A DNA stretch of 64,000 nt from contig OY856186.1 of assembly GCA_963693315.1 (NCBI GenBank), positions 238,889,377-238,953,376 of the forward strand. The letters are read 5' to 3'. A program made the translations under genes and the position numbers. This document shows positions 22,825 to 33,479 of this stretch, in pieces. The notes under the pieces are model-generated. The model saw only the letters and a list, made by a program, of their open reading frames with translations. It did no database searches and had not been told where the DNA came from. This stretch comes from Diogma glabrata. Lineage: Eukaryota > Arthropoda > Insecta > Diptera > Cylindrotomidae. Numbering within the stretch: position 1 is the stretch's first letter; every line of letters begins with the position of its first letter.

Positions 22825-23009
22825 ATGATCAGGTTTGGATCAGGTTCATTTCAGAGACCCCTCAATGTGACTGCAGAGCTCCACAACAAACCATAAAACA
22901 CATTGCAATTGTGTGTCCAATTCGACGTTACAATGGCGACATCTCAGACATCCATTTGGCAGCTCCCGATGTAGTAGCATGGATAGACTCAGTCGATGTA
23001 AACATCTAA
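22825..23009 (+). pseudogene. C-terminal fragment of a LINE ORF2
   Basis: A 61-codon open stretch reads CDCRAPQQTIKHIAIVCP followed by DISDIHLAAPDVVAWIDSV and a TAA at 23007-23009. The CxC ... H ... C pattern and the ending match the zinc-knuckle-like C-terminus of insect LINE polymerases of the I/R1/Jockey type. Nothing upstream continues it, so it is a short 3' remnant. Confidence 0.6.
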
Positions 23010-23983
23010 TGTTCAAATGTACTGCCGAATGTTCAAATATTTTACTTTTTACTTTTTAAATAAAAGACGCGCAATCAAATCGAGTATAACCTCATTTAAT
23101 GTGTATTCATGATTTGTTTTAGGTAGATTTCATACTAAAATCTAACTATTTTAAGTTTTATTTTTATTTTTAATGTGTCACAACAAAAACCATACGCTAA
23201 ATAAAGCAGGTTCCAAAGGCTTGGTTAATAATGTTGGTACAAATTTGATGGTGAAATAACTCCCGGTTTTATTTTATAAAATGCTGGTTTTCGTATTTTA
23301 ATAATTTTTGATTTAAATATTTTGATTATTTTTGATTAAGTGAAGCTTTATTTTGTGTTATCCAAATCTCTTAAAAAATATGGTTTCACAATTATTAAGC
23401 TATTCAAGTTTTTGAAAATTAAGCTACTCTTGTTTTAATTTAAATAAATTAAAATAGATGGACTGTAAGTCTCAAGATAACTGTAAGTTTCAAGGCCTTC
23501 AAAAAAAAAATAGATGGACATAAATTTATATAATTTAATTAAGCTTAATAACTATAAGATTGTTAGCAATCAAATTGACATTTATATTAAGTAAATAAGT
23601 GACAGTAAATAGTTTTTAGGTTAAAAAAAAATCAGAGTATTCTTATGGAATTTAAGATAAGTTTTGTAAATACTTTTATAATTAATGTGTACACATAACT
23701 AATTGTTTTTAGTTTCTATTTTAGGATTTGCTGTCTTCAACAAACATTAAATACCAATAAAATATTTTTTTTTAAAATATTTAATACTCAGAATTTAATT
23801 ATAAAGTTGTAAATATAATTGAATCGGTCATTTCAAAAACCTCTTAAGTCACATTTTTGAAGTGAAAACTTCTTTAGCCGCGTTGCAAAATTTTATATGG
23901 ATTAAAATCTATATATTCGCGTTACCAATTTTTAAATCAGGAAAATATTTTTAAATATGAAACACATCCATCATTTCTTAACG
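23010..23983. other. AT-rich stretch, no gene seen
   Basis: No feature supported. A run with two GTAAGTYTCAAG words lies near 23465-23490. Confidence 0.35.
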
Positions 23984-24057
23984 TTTGAAATTGCGATGTG
24001 GATAACGCGCTCGACTGTTGTTCTGTAGATCGTGAGTTCAATTCCTGTACTGGTACA
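23984..24057 (+). tRNA. tRNA-like sequence, pseudogene or tRNA-derived SINE head
   Basis: TGTGGATAACGCGCTCGAC resembles a tRNA D-arm/A-box region, and AGTTCAATTCC at 24035-24045 matches a B box. The spacing between them is tRNA-like. The acceptor ends do not pair well and T/A-rich runs follow, so a functional tRNA is unlikely. An old tRNA-derived repeat or a pseudogene fits better. Confidence 0.35.
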
Positions 24058-24482
24058 TTTTTTTTATTGTTTTTTTTTACTTTTTTTTAAATACCATTAA
24101 AATTATTATTTTTTATTCATGAATTCATAAAAATAATAAAAATTGATCTATAATGAAGTTTTTTAAAGTTATATTGCTACTGTCTTTTGCAATTTGCATT
24201 CTAGTCATCATGCTAAATGCGCATTAATACCAATTAATTTACTTAGCTTTCCGCAGGAAGATTTGACAATTTAAATTGTTGATCTATGGGTGTGACAACC
24301 ACGCGTACTCTAGTCCCTGCTATTGGCATATGAGTTATCTTGTGATATCGTATACCACTGGCAATAGCAGTGCAATCTCATTAGCCAAAGTGATAGCTTA
24401 GGGGTGCTAGCGGATGAAGTATTTTCAATCAACTATACCATCCCTTACTCTAACTTATGGAATATTCTTTGATGATACGCTA
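24058..24482. other. Non-coding stretch, no gene seen
   Basis: Homopolymer-rich at first, then more balanced composition from 24280 to 24440. Nothing recognised. Confidence 0.35.
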
Positions 24483-24603
24483 TTTTTTTTTTAAATAAAA
24501 TGTGTTTGGTAGTAGAAATTACAAGGTATGTCACAACAACACATAAAAAACTTTTAAGAACAAGGTCCCACAACAATTCATGCTTTCTAAGGTGTTGATA
24601 GAC
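24483..24603 (-). mobile_element. LINE-C fragment, 3' end only
   Basis: The T-run at 24483-24492 is followed by ATGTGTTTGGTAGTAGAAAT, GTCACAACAACACATAAAA and AAGGTGTTGATAGACGC. This corresponds to the 3' untranslated region of LINE-C at 10430-10570 and 34415-34550, with clear divergence. A severely 5'-truncated, old insertion. Confidence 0.65.
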
Positions 24604-25010
24604 GCAAATTTGTCTATGATATGTTTTGATTATTTTAAACTAGCACGACCCGGCGTACGTTGCTACGCCTATAAAAAAGTTTGTGTGCAGAAAATAATAA
24701 TAATCAGAATAATATCATTTATAAATTCAGACTTATATACTAATCTAAAACCAGTCAAATCACTTCGTTTGTTAACATATTTGCATATATTTTACCGATT
24801 TCTTTAAATAACCTACGTTTGTTTTTGAAATTAATGAGGTCGCCTATTTTTCTTAATAAGTAAAACACTTTAAACCTGTAGCTTTGATATTATTGTTCAT
24901 AATCCTGTTCTTCAATTCAACGGTTCCATTGCAAAAACTTGCTGCATCATTGTTTCAAAAAAGAGGAAAAGAAACGCCCATTTTCTATATTTTGAACATG
25001 TATAACATAT
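24604..25010. other. Non-coding stretch with a short GC-rich hairpin
   Basis: ACTAGCACGACCCGGCG begins at 24639 and runs into a hairpin (24652-24669: GGCGTA, six-base loop, TACGCC). The phrase resembles end sequences of repeats seen in many insects, but I cannot assign it. Otherwise nothing. Confidence 0.3.
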
Positions 25011-25631
25011 TGTAACGACTCTTCGTTGGTTCTTTTCGATTATTGAGCAAATACGACAGTAAAAAGACAGATCTTTAGTTAACAAAATCTCAAACTTTAT
25101 TTATCAACCAGTTACAGCAACTTCCGATTTTAATTACAATAAATTCCAGGGTCTCCAATTTATGTACGATAAACTTCACCGCTTTTCCACAATTTGAATC
25201 AATAATATTCGGAATCGTAAAATCTGTATCTACTATTCCACTAAGTTCAAATTCTTTTACTATTAGTACCCAGGCTCAAGTACCACCGATTATTCCTTAT
25301 ACTTGCGAATATTTATAAACACTTTTAATTGCCAAATTAAAACTGACCATCTGATATTTATTCGCTTATTTATATCCAAAAAATAAATAAATCGAAACTT
25401 CTATAATCCACTAGAAATCAATATTACGTAGTCCGTACATCTTGAATAGGCCACACCTATTTTCATTCATACTTGCATAAATGTAAACATTTGTACTAGC
25501 GAACTCAAATTTAATTTATGCAAAATGTATTAGGTAACTCCTTTTTTTAATTCATGAATGTGGAAAACATTATGCAGAATGTATTGGTTATTTATGAGTA
25601 AATTAACCCATTCTGGACGAAGTTTATTACA
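25011..25631 (-). repeat. 3' LTR
   Basis: On the plus strand it runs from TGTAACGAC to GTTTATTACA and is matched by 28603-29217 over its whole length. Confidence 0.85.
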
Positions 25632-25643
25632 TTGCCCTCCATT
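25632..25643 (-). promoter_or_regulatory. Polypurine tract
   Basis: Minus strand AATGGAGGGCAA directly abuts the 3' LTR, the expected position for the plus-strand primer. Confidence 0.65.
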
Positions 25644-25658
25644 TAGTTTTGTTCGTCC

Positions 25659-27901
25659 CGAACAATATCAGCTATCGCATTGGTACTGTTACCTTGGTAT
25701 GGTGCTAACCTTTGCATATGCATCACTTTCATCTTGGTACGGGGTCCCTTTTGGATGCGGTAGATAACATCATTAATTCGTTTGATTATTTTATATGGAC
25801 CTTCCCAGTCTGGCTGTAGCTTGGGTGATCTTCACTTAGTTCTCCTGGGGTTGTATAGCCATACCGATTCTCCTTCTTGAAAACCGCCACTATTTGCATT
25901 TATATCGTACCTGGTTTTCATTTTGTCACTGGCAATCTTAATGTGGTCTCGAACCTGTTGATGGATTTTATTCATCTTCCCCTTTAATTGTCCCACATAA
26001 TCTGTTTTTGTAGATACCAGACCTCCAGGGATGCCGAACTCAATGTCACTAGGAAGATGTAGTTCTCTCCCGAACATGATATTCGCTGGCGTTTCACATG
26101 TCGTATCGTGCACTGCGCTATGATAGGCCATCAAGAATAACGGAAGATCCTTATCCCAACTTCTTTGGTTGGCTTCTACTACCTTTGACAAATGTTCTTC
26201 CATGGTCCGGTTGAATCGTTCAACCATGCCATCCGATTGTGGGTTCATAGGTGTAGTTCGTGTTTTTCTAATGCCGAGTGTTCTGCACAGCTCTTCCATC
26301 AGTTGAGATTTGAAATTCCTTCCCTGGTCCGTATGCAACTCGAGCGGTGTTCCATATCTGCAAATCCATTCGTTGACTAACGTTTCAGCGACCGTAACTG
26401 CCTCCTGGTTCGGTATCGCATACGCTTCCGGCCATTTTGTAAAGTAATCAATGACCACAATGATGTATTTGTTACCTTTTGTCGTTTCCGGAAATGGCCC
26501 CGCGATGTCTATAGCAATTCTCTCCATTGGGGCTCCCACATTGTACTGTTGCATCTCTCCTCGAGTTCTAGTCTTTGGTCCTTTGCTCGCCGCACAAGTA
26601 TCCCATTGCCGACTCCATTGTTCCACGTCTGTTCGATACCTTACCCAATAAAACCTCTCCCTTACTTTGGCTTGGGTTTTATTGACTCCCAGGTGTCCTC
26701 CAGAAATACTTCCATGCAGCTTTCCCAGTACCTCTTCTACTCGACTTGATGGCAACACCAGCTTTTCCAACACTTTCTTTCCATCAGCGGACTCCCATTT
26801 TCTCTTTAGTATCCCGTTGTCCATAAATAGTGAGTCCCATTGCGCCCAGTAGCATTTCACCTCCGTACTTAAAGGTGCTACCTCTTTCCACTCCGGTCGC
26901 CTTCCTTCGGTTTTCCATTTCAATATTGGAGCCATAGCTGGATCTTCTGGCTGCTCTCTTTTAATTGCCTCGGTACACCAATCCTCAGGAGTTCGGAACT
27001 TGATTTGGTTCACTTTCATTGCTTCATTTCTCTCAGTCCTGCTACATGACTTGCGTTCCTCAATACAGGGTCTTCTTGACAAGGCATCGGCGTTACCACG
27101 GATCCTTCCCTTCCGATGTTCAACGCGGCAATCTCCTTTCCTTTTTACATCCCCTTGCTTATTTGAGAGGTTCATCAACTGGACCGGAACTACTCCTTCT
27201 TTTGCTAGTACTAGTGTTTTGCATTCCAGTCTGATGTGCCCTAACTGCCCACAATTCCAGCATCTTACTCTGCTAGATCTTCTTCGTTGATTTCGCTCAG
27301 GCTTATCTTCCAACTTTTTGACATGCATGATCACTTCATCAAGCGCTGCTTTTAGTGGCTCTTCAGAAAATTCCATCTTACGTACTCTATCTAAGGCAAG
27401 CGCTCTTTTTCCAGCTTCCATTTGTAGGGCCAATGCTAAGACTTCCGTAGGTAGTTTCTTCCCGCTTAGATTCAGCTGATTTCTCATTTGAACATCTCGA
27501 AGAGCATTGATAAATGTATCGACGGCCAGCTCATCTCGATGTTCAGCGTTATAGTTCGGGTATGACAGATTTACCAGTCTCACAATGTCAGCCTCTAATT
27601 CTTGCAAAGTTTCGCTGACTCCTTGTTTCCGTGTTTTGAGCTGCATGCGATGGAGAGCTTGCATATGACTTTCCCCATATCTTACTTCTAAGGCCTCTAT
27701 TAGCTTGCTGTAATCACGCTCTGTCGCTGATAGTGTTTCCAAAATTTCAGCAGCAGGTCCCTTCAATGCCAATATAAGCGCGTTTGCTTTTTGCTGGTGG
27801 TCAACCCCAGTTGTTGCTATCTCAAATTGCATTTTAAATATCTGATACGATGTAGATCCATCAAATGCAGGTATTTTCACTCTAGCTGGAGCTGAACTAG
27901 T
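25659..27901 (-). pseudogene. Gag-integrase fusion frame, lacking protease, RT and most of RNase H
   Basis: Open from just after the TAA at 27902-27904 to a TGA at 25832; the same frame then continues to about 25659 with a GPY/F-like WEGPYKIIKRINDVIY segment. Counted from 27880, the Gag capsid region is at 1-200 and a CCHC knuckle (CWNCGQLGHIRLEC) at 207-220. A scrap resembling the protease-RT linker (VVPVQLMNLSNK) lies at 230-241, and the RNase H tail (VEHRKGRIRGNADALSRR) at 253-270. Integrase follows: zinc-binding HGSISGGH, then catalytic Asp (IAIDIAG), Asp (HTDQG) and Glu (MVERFNR). The first Cys of the HHCC module is Trp (SRQWDTCAAS). Both deletion joints keep frame, which is unusual for random decay. 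Confidence 0.82.
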
Positions 27902-28573
27902 TTATGGATTGATCATGTTACCTGACTTCAATTGTCTTATTTCTTGGCGGAATTCACTCGAAAGATTGCGTAATTTCTCTTCGTGTTCTTCGGTAACTTT
28001 CCGCAGCCCCCTTTTCATGTTGTTGATTTTGACCTCTGCACTGGATATACGTGACTCGATTACTTCACGTAGACTTTCTTGCTTCGCCATCATATCAGCA
28101 AACTGTTGTCGTTGCTCTACTTTTTGTTCTGCTGCCAGAACTTTTTGTTCTGCTGCCTGTTTCTCTTGTCGGGCCATCAGATCAGCAAGTTGTTGTTGTT
28201 GGTTGTTTCCTTGTTTGGCCATCATATCAGCAAGTTGTTGTTGTTGCTCTACTTTTTGTTCCGCTGCCAGTTTCTCTTGTCGGGCCTTTAGATTGTTTCC
28301 TTGTTTGGCCATCATATCAGCAAATTGTTGTTGCTGCTGTGCCATCATTTCTTTCATCAACGCCATCATCGGATCAATTGCTGGGGCATTCTGGACCGGA
28401 GCTTCCTCCGGCTCTACTTCTATGATATCTGTGTTTTGGCCTGCTTCTTCTAAAACTTTACGCAGCCGAAATCCAAGTTCTGCCTTTGTTCCATGGATTC
28501 GAGCATTCCTTTTCTTCAACTCATCCTTCAGCTGGGTCTGGCTGAGATCACTAATATTTACTGTCTTGACCAT
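27902..28573 (-). CDS. Gag N-terminal region with SAP domain and Gln-rich coiled coil
   Basis: Start chosen at 28571-28573 (MVKTVNISDLSQTQLKD), just inside the primer-binding site; the frame is open further upstream into the LTR but that part is not protein-like. Residues 5-40 form a SAP motif (LKDELKKRNARIHGTKAELG), a helix-extension-helix known to bind nucleic acids and found in some insect Gypsy Gag proteins. Residues 60-190 carry repeated QQQLADMMAKQGNN and AAEQKVEQ blocks, predicted coiled coil. A TAA at 27902-27904 separates it from the rest of Gag in the same frame. It is either a nonsense mutation or a read-through stop; decay is likelier given the second stop downstream. Confidence 0.75.
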   Translation of the reverse strand: MVKTVNISDLSQTQLKDELKKRNARIHGTKAELGFRLRKVLEEAGQNTDIIEVEPEEAPVQNAPAIDPMMALMKEMMAQQQQQFADMMAKQGNNLKARQEKLAAEQKVEQQQQLADMMAKQGNNQQQQLADLMARQEKQAAEQKVLAAEQKVEQRQQFADMMAKQESLREVIESRISSAEVKINNMKRGLRKVTEEHEEKLRNLSSEFRQEIRQLKSGNMINP

Positions 28574-28582
28574 TGTTTCAAT

Positions 28583-28601
28583 AATCCCACTTCTGACACC
28601 A
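28583..28601 (-). promoter_or_regulatory. Primer-binding site, tRNA-Leu type
   Basis: The plus strand here equals a tRNA 3' end including CCA (AATCCCACTTCTGACACCA), one base from the LTR. It fits tRNA-Leu of insects as I recall it; the isoacceptor is inferred. Confidence 0.7.
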
Positions 28602-28602
28602 C

Positions 28603-29217
28603 TGTAACGACTTGAACAAATACGACAGTAAAAAGACGGATCTTTGTTCACAAAATCTCAATCTTTATTTATCAACCAATTACAGCAACTTCCGATTTAA
28701 ATTACAATAAATTCTTTGGTCTCCAATTTATGTACGATAAACTTCACCGCTTTTCCACAATTTGAATCAATAATATTCGGAATCATAAAAAAATCTGTAT
28801 TTACTATTCCACTAAGTTCAAATTCTTTTACTATTAGTACCCAGGCTCAAGTACCACCGATTATTCCTTATACTTGCGAATATTTATAAACACTTTTAAT
28901 TGCAAAAGTAAAACTGACTATCTGATATTTCATTCGCTTATTTATATCCAAAAATAAATAAGCAGAACCTTCTACTACTCAGATGTTGTTCCCAGTGTAT
29001 TTTCTAGAAACAATAGGCCACACCTCTTTTTAATTCATTAATGTAAACATTTGTATAACAAATTTAATTTACATTAATTTATGCAAGTTGTATTAGTTAA
29101 AAGGAGCTAACTTTTAATTCATCTTTGCCATAGTCTGAATGTGGAAACATTTATGCAGAATGTATTGGTTATGAATGAGTAAATTAAATTAACCCATTCT
29201 GGACGAAGTTTATTACA
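28603..29217 (-). repeat. 5' LTR
   Basis: Same TGTAAC ... TTACA ends as 25011-25631. Compared with the other LTR it lacks about 24 bp near its plus-strand start and has scattered changes. Confidence 0.85.
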
Positions 29218-29969
29218 ATAATAATATATATAATATAATAGTATTTTAATCGATCAGTGTGTAATAATTTGTTCTCAAGCAAAAGGTTAAATTTTATGCG
29301 AGGCACAAGCGAAAAGTTTAAATTTGCGAGAGAATAAAATTCATTAAACACGTATTGATTACACTCATAGGCGTAACTAGGTAGGGGCCCAGAGGGCCCG
29401 GCCACCCCTAGACGAATTTTGGCCCCCCCTAGAACACGAAGTTCATGAAGTATATAACAGTTAGGGAAAATGAAAATGTATTTCTTTACTAAGGAATTTG
29501 CTGTTCAAAATTATTTCAAAACGTTAGCATCAATATTTAATTAAATTATTTGTTTTTTATTTGTGATATATGATCATCTCAATAGAAATAAACCAAATCG
29601 AACTAATCATTGACAATTATGAAAAAAATTACAGTTATAATTATTATTATATTATTCATGATATTCATATCACTGATCTTCATTTAAATTTAATAAGGAA
29701 GTTTAATAAGCACTACCAATAATATTGCCACAAAAGTATCTATAAAATGGTCGTTTATCTTATCGGTTCACCATAGTAGCGAAGTTTAAAAAAAGGATTT
29801 TTTTCAATTTTAATTTGTCAAACATGTCGATTTTAAAAAGAACATTTTTTTCTTTTAGTTTTATAATTTAAAGATTTATTATTTACACAAATTTATATCT
29901 AAATATAAACATAAATAAATGCAAGTAACATAGCATAAATAACTGCAGTCGAATCTGTCGATGTAGCAG

Positions 29970-31078
29970 CAACGACATCAAAAGTGACACTAAACCACCG
30001 GTAATTTCACCGTTCATATTATATAGGTGCCGGGTCACAGTAGCGTTAAAGGCATCTATATAGCGGACGGATTTGCTAGGCAGAGGACTGAACTCGATCT
30101 TCTACAAGAAATGGAAGCAGCGAGTCGTTTGCTCCTCTCAAACAACTAACTTATGACCGGGTTAAATGCGTAACCTAAAGGGCGGTGGTCAAACACCATT
30201 AGCTGCAAGATAAGCAGGTAAATCTTTCCCAGACTAGACCTACATCGTTCCAAAAAACTTATACCCTTGAGTAGGCACACTGAAAAAAACATGTTCTATT
30301 TCCAATCGAAATGCAGTTGTCTCAACCTCGCCGCGGGGTAAATATGACGAATCGAACTCCGAGATTGATTCAACATCTTTATAGTTACAGAACGATGTAG
30401 TTGAGACAACCTCATGGAGTGTTTATGTGAATATAAAATAAAGTTCAATTAATTTGAAATATTTCAATTTTGAAATGGAAAACTCTTGATATAATGCCAA
30501 AGTAAATGTTTTTCATGGAAATAGTTATTAGCAATTTATTCAACTACTGTTATATTGGATGTAACAGTTTGTTTTTTAAATAAACCTCACTATGTTGTCA
30601 GGAAAATATTTATATGTAGTTGTCCCAATTACATTGATATTGTTTGCAAGTATTTTTACTTTGTTTGAATAATAAACTACCAATTTCGAGATGAGGTTGT
30701 CAATACTTCAACTTTTTTTCAGTGCAGAATACTAGTTCATTGGTAAAGTCATCACTAGTTACTGGATCCTTGGAAAACACCCAAGTACTGATTGCAGGAG
30801 CTGTAAGGAGGAGGATCAGGCGGAATCAGCGTTTCATCTACTTTACACGTGTCCAGCATTCGCCCATTGTACGGCAAACTCATTTTGGAACGCACACATT
30901 TAAAACTCTCTAAACCTGGATAATTTTGAAATCACGCAAATACTTAGCTTCATTAGAAGCTCCAAATTGTTCGAGTTGGGGAACGAGATTCTTTGGTAGC
31001 CCAACCGACGTATTTTGGTCTAAGTATGTCGTCCTGATGTTGTGTTTTGGTGACTGTCACTGCAACCTAACCTAACAT
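29970..31078 (+). pseudogene. LINE fragment with RNase H remnant, split by a repeat
   Basis: At 30028-30120 the translation gives VPGHSSVKGIYIADGFARQR TE, an RNase H C-terminal motif as found in I-, R1- and LOA-type LINEs. After the 447-bp insertion (30278-30724), a CRSC-x-EED ... H-x4-C knuckle follows in a shifted frame at about 30795-30870, and the 3' end has CCTAACCTAAC at 31063-31073. Multiple frameshifts. The fragment was carried or acquired by the surrounding hAT-like element. Confidence 0.6.
30278..30724 (+). repeat. 447-bp repeat with CACTGAAAAAAA ends, copy A
   Basis: Bounded by CACTGAAAAAAA and TTTTTTTCAGTG. Its interior matches 41928-42312 in inverse orientation, including GTTGAGACAA, TTCAACTACT and CGAGATGAGGTTGTC. 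No coding capacity. It sits inside the LINE fragment. Confidence 0.65.
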
Positions 31079-31260
31079 AAATAATCTAGCAAAAAAATAT
31101 AAACGACCGTAAATTTGAAAATTAACCTCAAATTGACACACCCGTTATGTATTAAAAGAAAGAAATAAAACCGGAAACTTTATTAATTATTTTACTTAGT
31201 AATATTATTGGGGCCAGGCCCACCCTAGAACAATTTCCTAGTTACGCCAATGATTACACT

Positions 31261-33083
31261 ACTTTATTCTCTGACAAAAATTGTGTATTATATAAAATAA
31301 AAACATTTTCTTCAGTTAAAACAATAAGTTTTTATTGTTTTAATTGATAAATCAAATATCTGATTAAAAAAAACCCTGAAGATAAAAAACCCCTATCATA
31401 TACAATCAACCAAATTCAACTAAACGAAATAAGAGAATTTAACTTAAAATTTGATTTTTGAACAAAACGAAGCAAAGCCATTGTGATTAAAATTTGAAAA
31501 TAATTTTAATAAAATCAAGACTATTTGTCCGTATTGGAATCATACCAATTGAATAATGATAATTTTTTATAGGAAAATTTTCATTAAACAATAGGTTTAG
31601 TTCATTAGGCTATAGGTTAAAAAATCCAATAATACATACTATTATTATGGAAAGAACATACAAATAAAGCTGATATTAACAAATGAAAGAGAATAAAACT
31701 ATATATATTTTAAAAAAACTTATCTTAGTATGATTTGATTGTTGATGGGGTGATCCAGTAAAATTCTTATACATCTCCTCCACTGTGGAACCCAAATAAT
31801 TCTCCAATAAAATAGAATGCACTTTTTTTCTTCGTTCACTTAATTGAAAAATTGCATGATTCTCAACCTTTCCGACACAGGTAAAATAATTTAACGAAAT
31901 CTTCTTTGTTCTAGCAATTTCCTTATTTAACAACCAACATTTCATTGGTATCATTCAAAAAATACAACACATAATGTGTGATTAAGCTACATAATCTTTT
32001 ATTTCATCCCACCAAAAGAAATATATGATTTAAGTTCAATTTTACACTTTACTTGTTGTTTTCTCAACAATGAATTTAGCGTTCTTCTCACGGTTGCAAA
32101 TTTTGACCTACAACAAAAAAAAGTTCTGTGTTGCGGCAAGTAATCTCTTGGACAAATTTGCGAACTGGCCATATACGGGTACTATTTAAGCTTCTAGAGC
32201 TTAAAAAATCGAATAATCTAAGGCATTATAATAGCCGTTTGAATCATATTGTTTAAATAAAATTTATAAATATTGAATACTTGGACATACTTTATCATTT
32301 TTATAAAAATCTGCTGTTTTAAAAATTTACTAATTTTTGTAGTTCTTGATCTAGATGAAAACGATCAAGCTTACATTTGAAAACTTTTGCACACGTAGAC
32401 ACAACACAAATCTTTCCCAATTTTAAAAACAAAATGATCCAAGTACAGATATTGCGACCCTGGGGCTGTTGAAACGAATACAAACGCAAACGACCATGCA
32501 TTCATCATTTTTAAGTTTATGTCATATAAGCTTCTACTTTATTTTAGATACACTTTTTATTTATAACCTCAGAGACTTTCAGCTTTCTAACCCAAGAGGT
32601 TCCAATGGAATTAACGTTATACTAACATAATTCACGACACCCTCATGCTATACAATTACAACAACAAACCCCATAAAAATATAAAAATTTCACATAGAAA
32701 TATTATTTAAATTTTGTTTTGTTTCTGTTCTTATTTTTTTTTTTGCAAAAATTTAAATGAAAACAAAGTTGAGTCATTATCCTTTTGAATTAAGGAGCAG
32801 TTTTGTTTGGAAATTTGAAACATTTGGAATGTTAGTTGCAATAAATATATGTTGATTACACGTTAACAAAACTTTTCCTAAATTGATAGATATTTGTATT
32901 TTTTAAAGTTTAAGAGTTGTATGATAATTTTTGATTTTAAATTATGTGTGATGGTGTTGTATGTGTGACGTAGTGAGAACGTTAATTGCTCTTTGGTGGA
33001 TTTAATATGTTATTAAAAGTAGTTTTAACCAAATTGAATAAAACTCTTCCGAAATTGTATTGATAAAGTTGTTTCGGTTAATG
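31261..33083. other. AT-rich stretch, no gene recognised
   Basis: Includes a 92-codon open frame on the minus strand (31676-31954) with ERRKKVHSILLENYLGSTV in its middle. I do not recognise it and see no splice or promoter support, so it is not called a gene. Confidence 0.35.
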
Positions 33084-33479
33084 TACAGTAGGGGTAGAAA
33101 ATATGAGGCATGTTAAATAAATCAAAATAACTTTTGAAGTTGTATACATATGGCAACTATTCTAGATATTTAAATTTGTCTTAACAACCACAATTTGTTG
33201 AACATATAACTATATTTCAGGAGTGATTTAAAAAAATATATAAAGACATTTCTGGAAAATAGGCAAAAAATTACTTAAAGTAAATACCTTGATAAAGTGA
33301 TTAATGTACCTGCATTTAAAATTATTGTGTTTTTTTCTAATAAAACTGAGGTTCTTTAGCGTACATACATATTTATATCAAAAAATAACGGTAAATCTAT
33401 ATTTTTTTAAATCTTAGTCTATAAAGGACTTTTTTTTACAATGCTCAGCGATAAAATGATTAAAAGATAAGAATTGTCA

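Larger units (their letters stand above)
25011..29217 (-). mobile_element. Ty3/Gypsy-type LTR retrotransposon with internal deletions
   Basis: A complete two-LTR structure on the minus strand: 5' LTR at 28603-29217, primer-binding site, gag, a gag-integrase fusion, polypurine tract and 3' LTR at 25011-25631. It totals 4207 bp, short for an autonomous Gypsy element because the protease, reverse transcriptase and most of RNase H are gone. LTR divergence, including indels near their TGTAAC ends, and two in-frame stops show it is not new. I found no convincing target duplication. Proteins supplied by intact relatives would be needed for mobility. Confidence 0.85.
29366..31252. mobile_element. hAT-like non-autonomous element, 8-bp duplication
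   Basis: The ends are CATAGGCGTAACTAGG and, inverted, CATTGGCGTAACTAGG (15 of 16 bases). The flanks ATTACACT at 29358-29365 and 31253-31260 are identical, and an 8-bp duplication is diagnostic of the hAT superfamily. No transposase is present. The interior holds a split LINE fragment and a 447-bp repeat. Confidence 0.8.

Noticed and set aside
25558..28607. Several plus-strand open frames across the LTR element
   Set aside because: They are antisense shadows of the gag-integrase frame on the minus strand.
31676..31954. 92-codon open frame, minus strand
   Set aside because: No recognisable domain, no splice-site or promoter support, and AT-rich codon use that could arise by chance.
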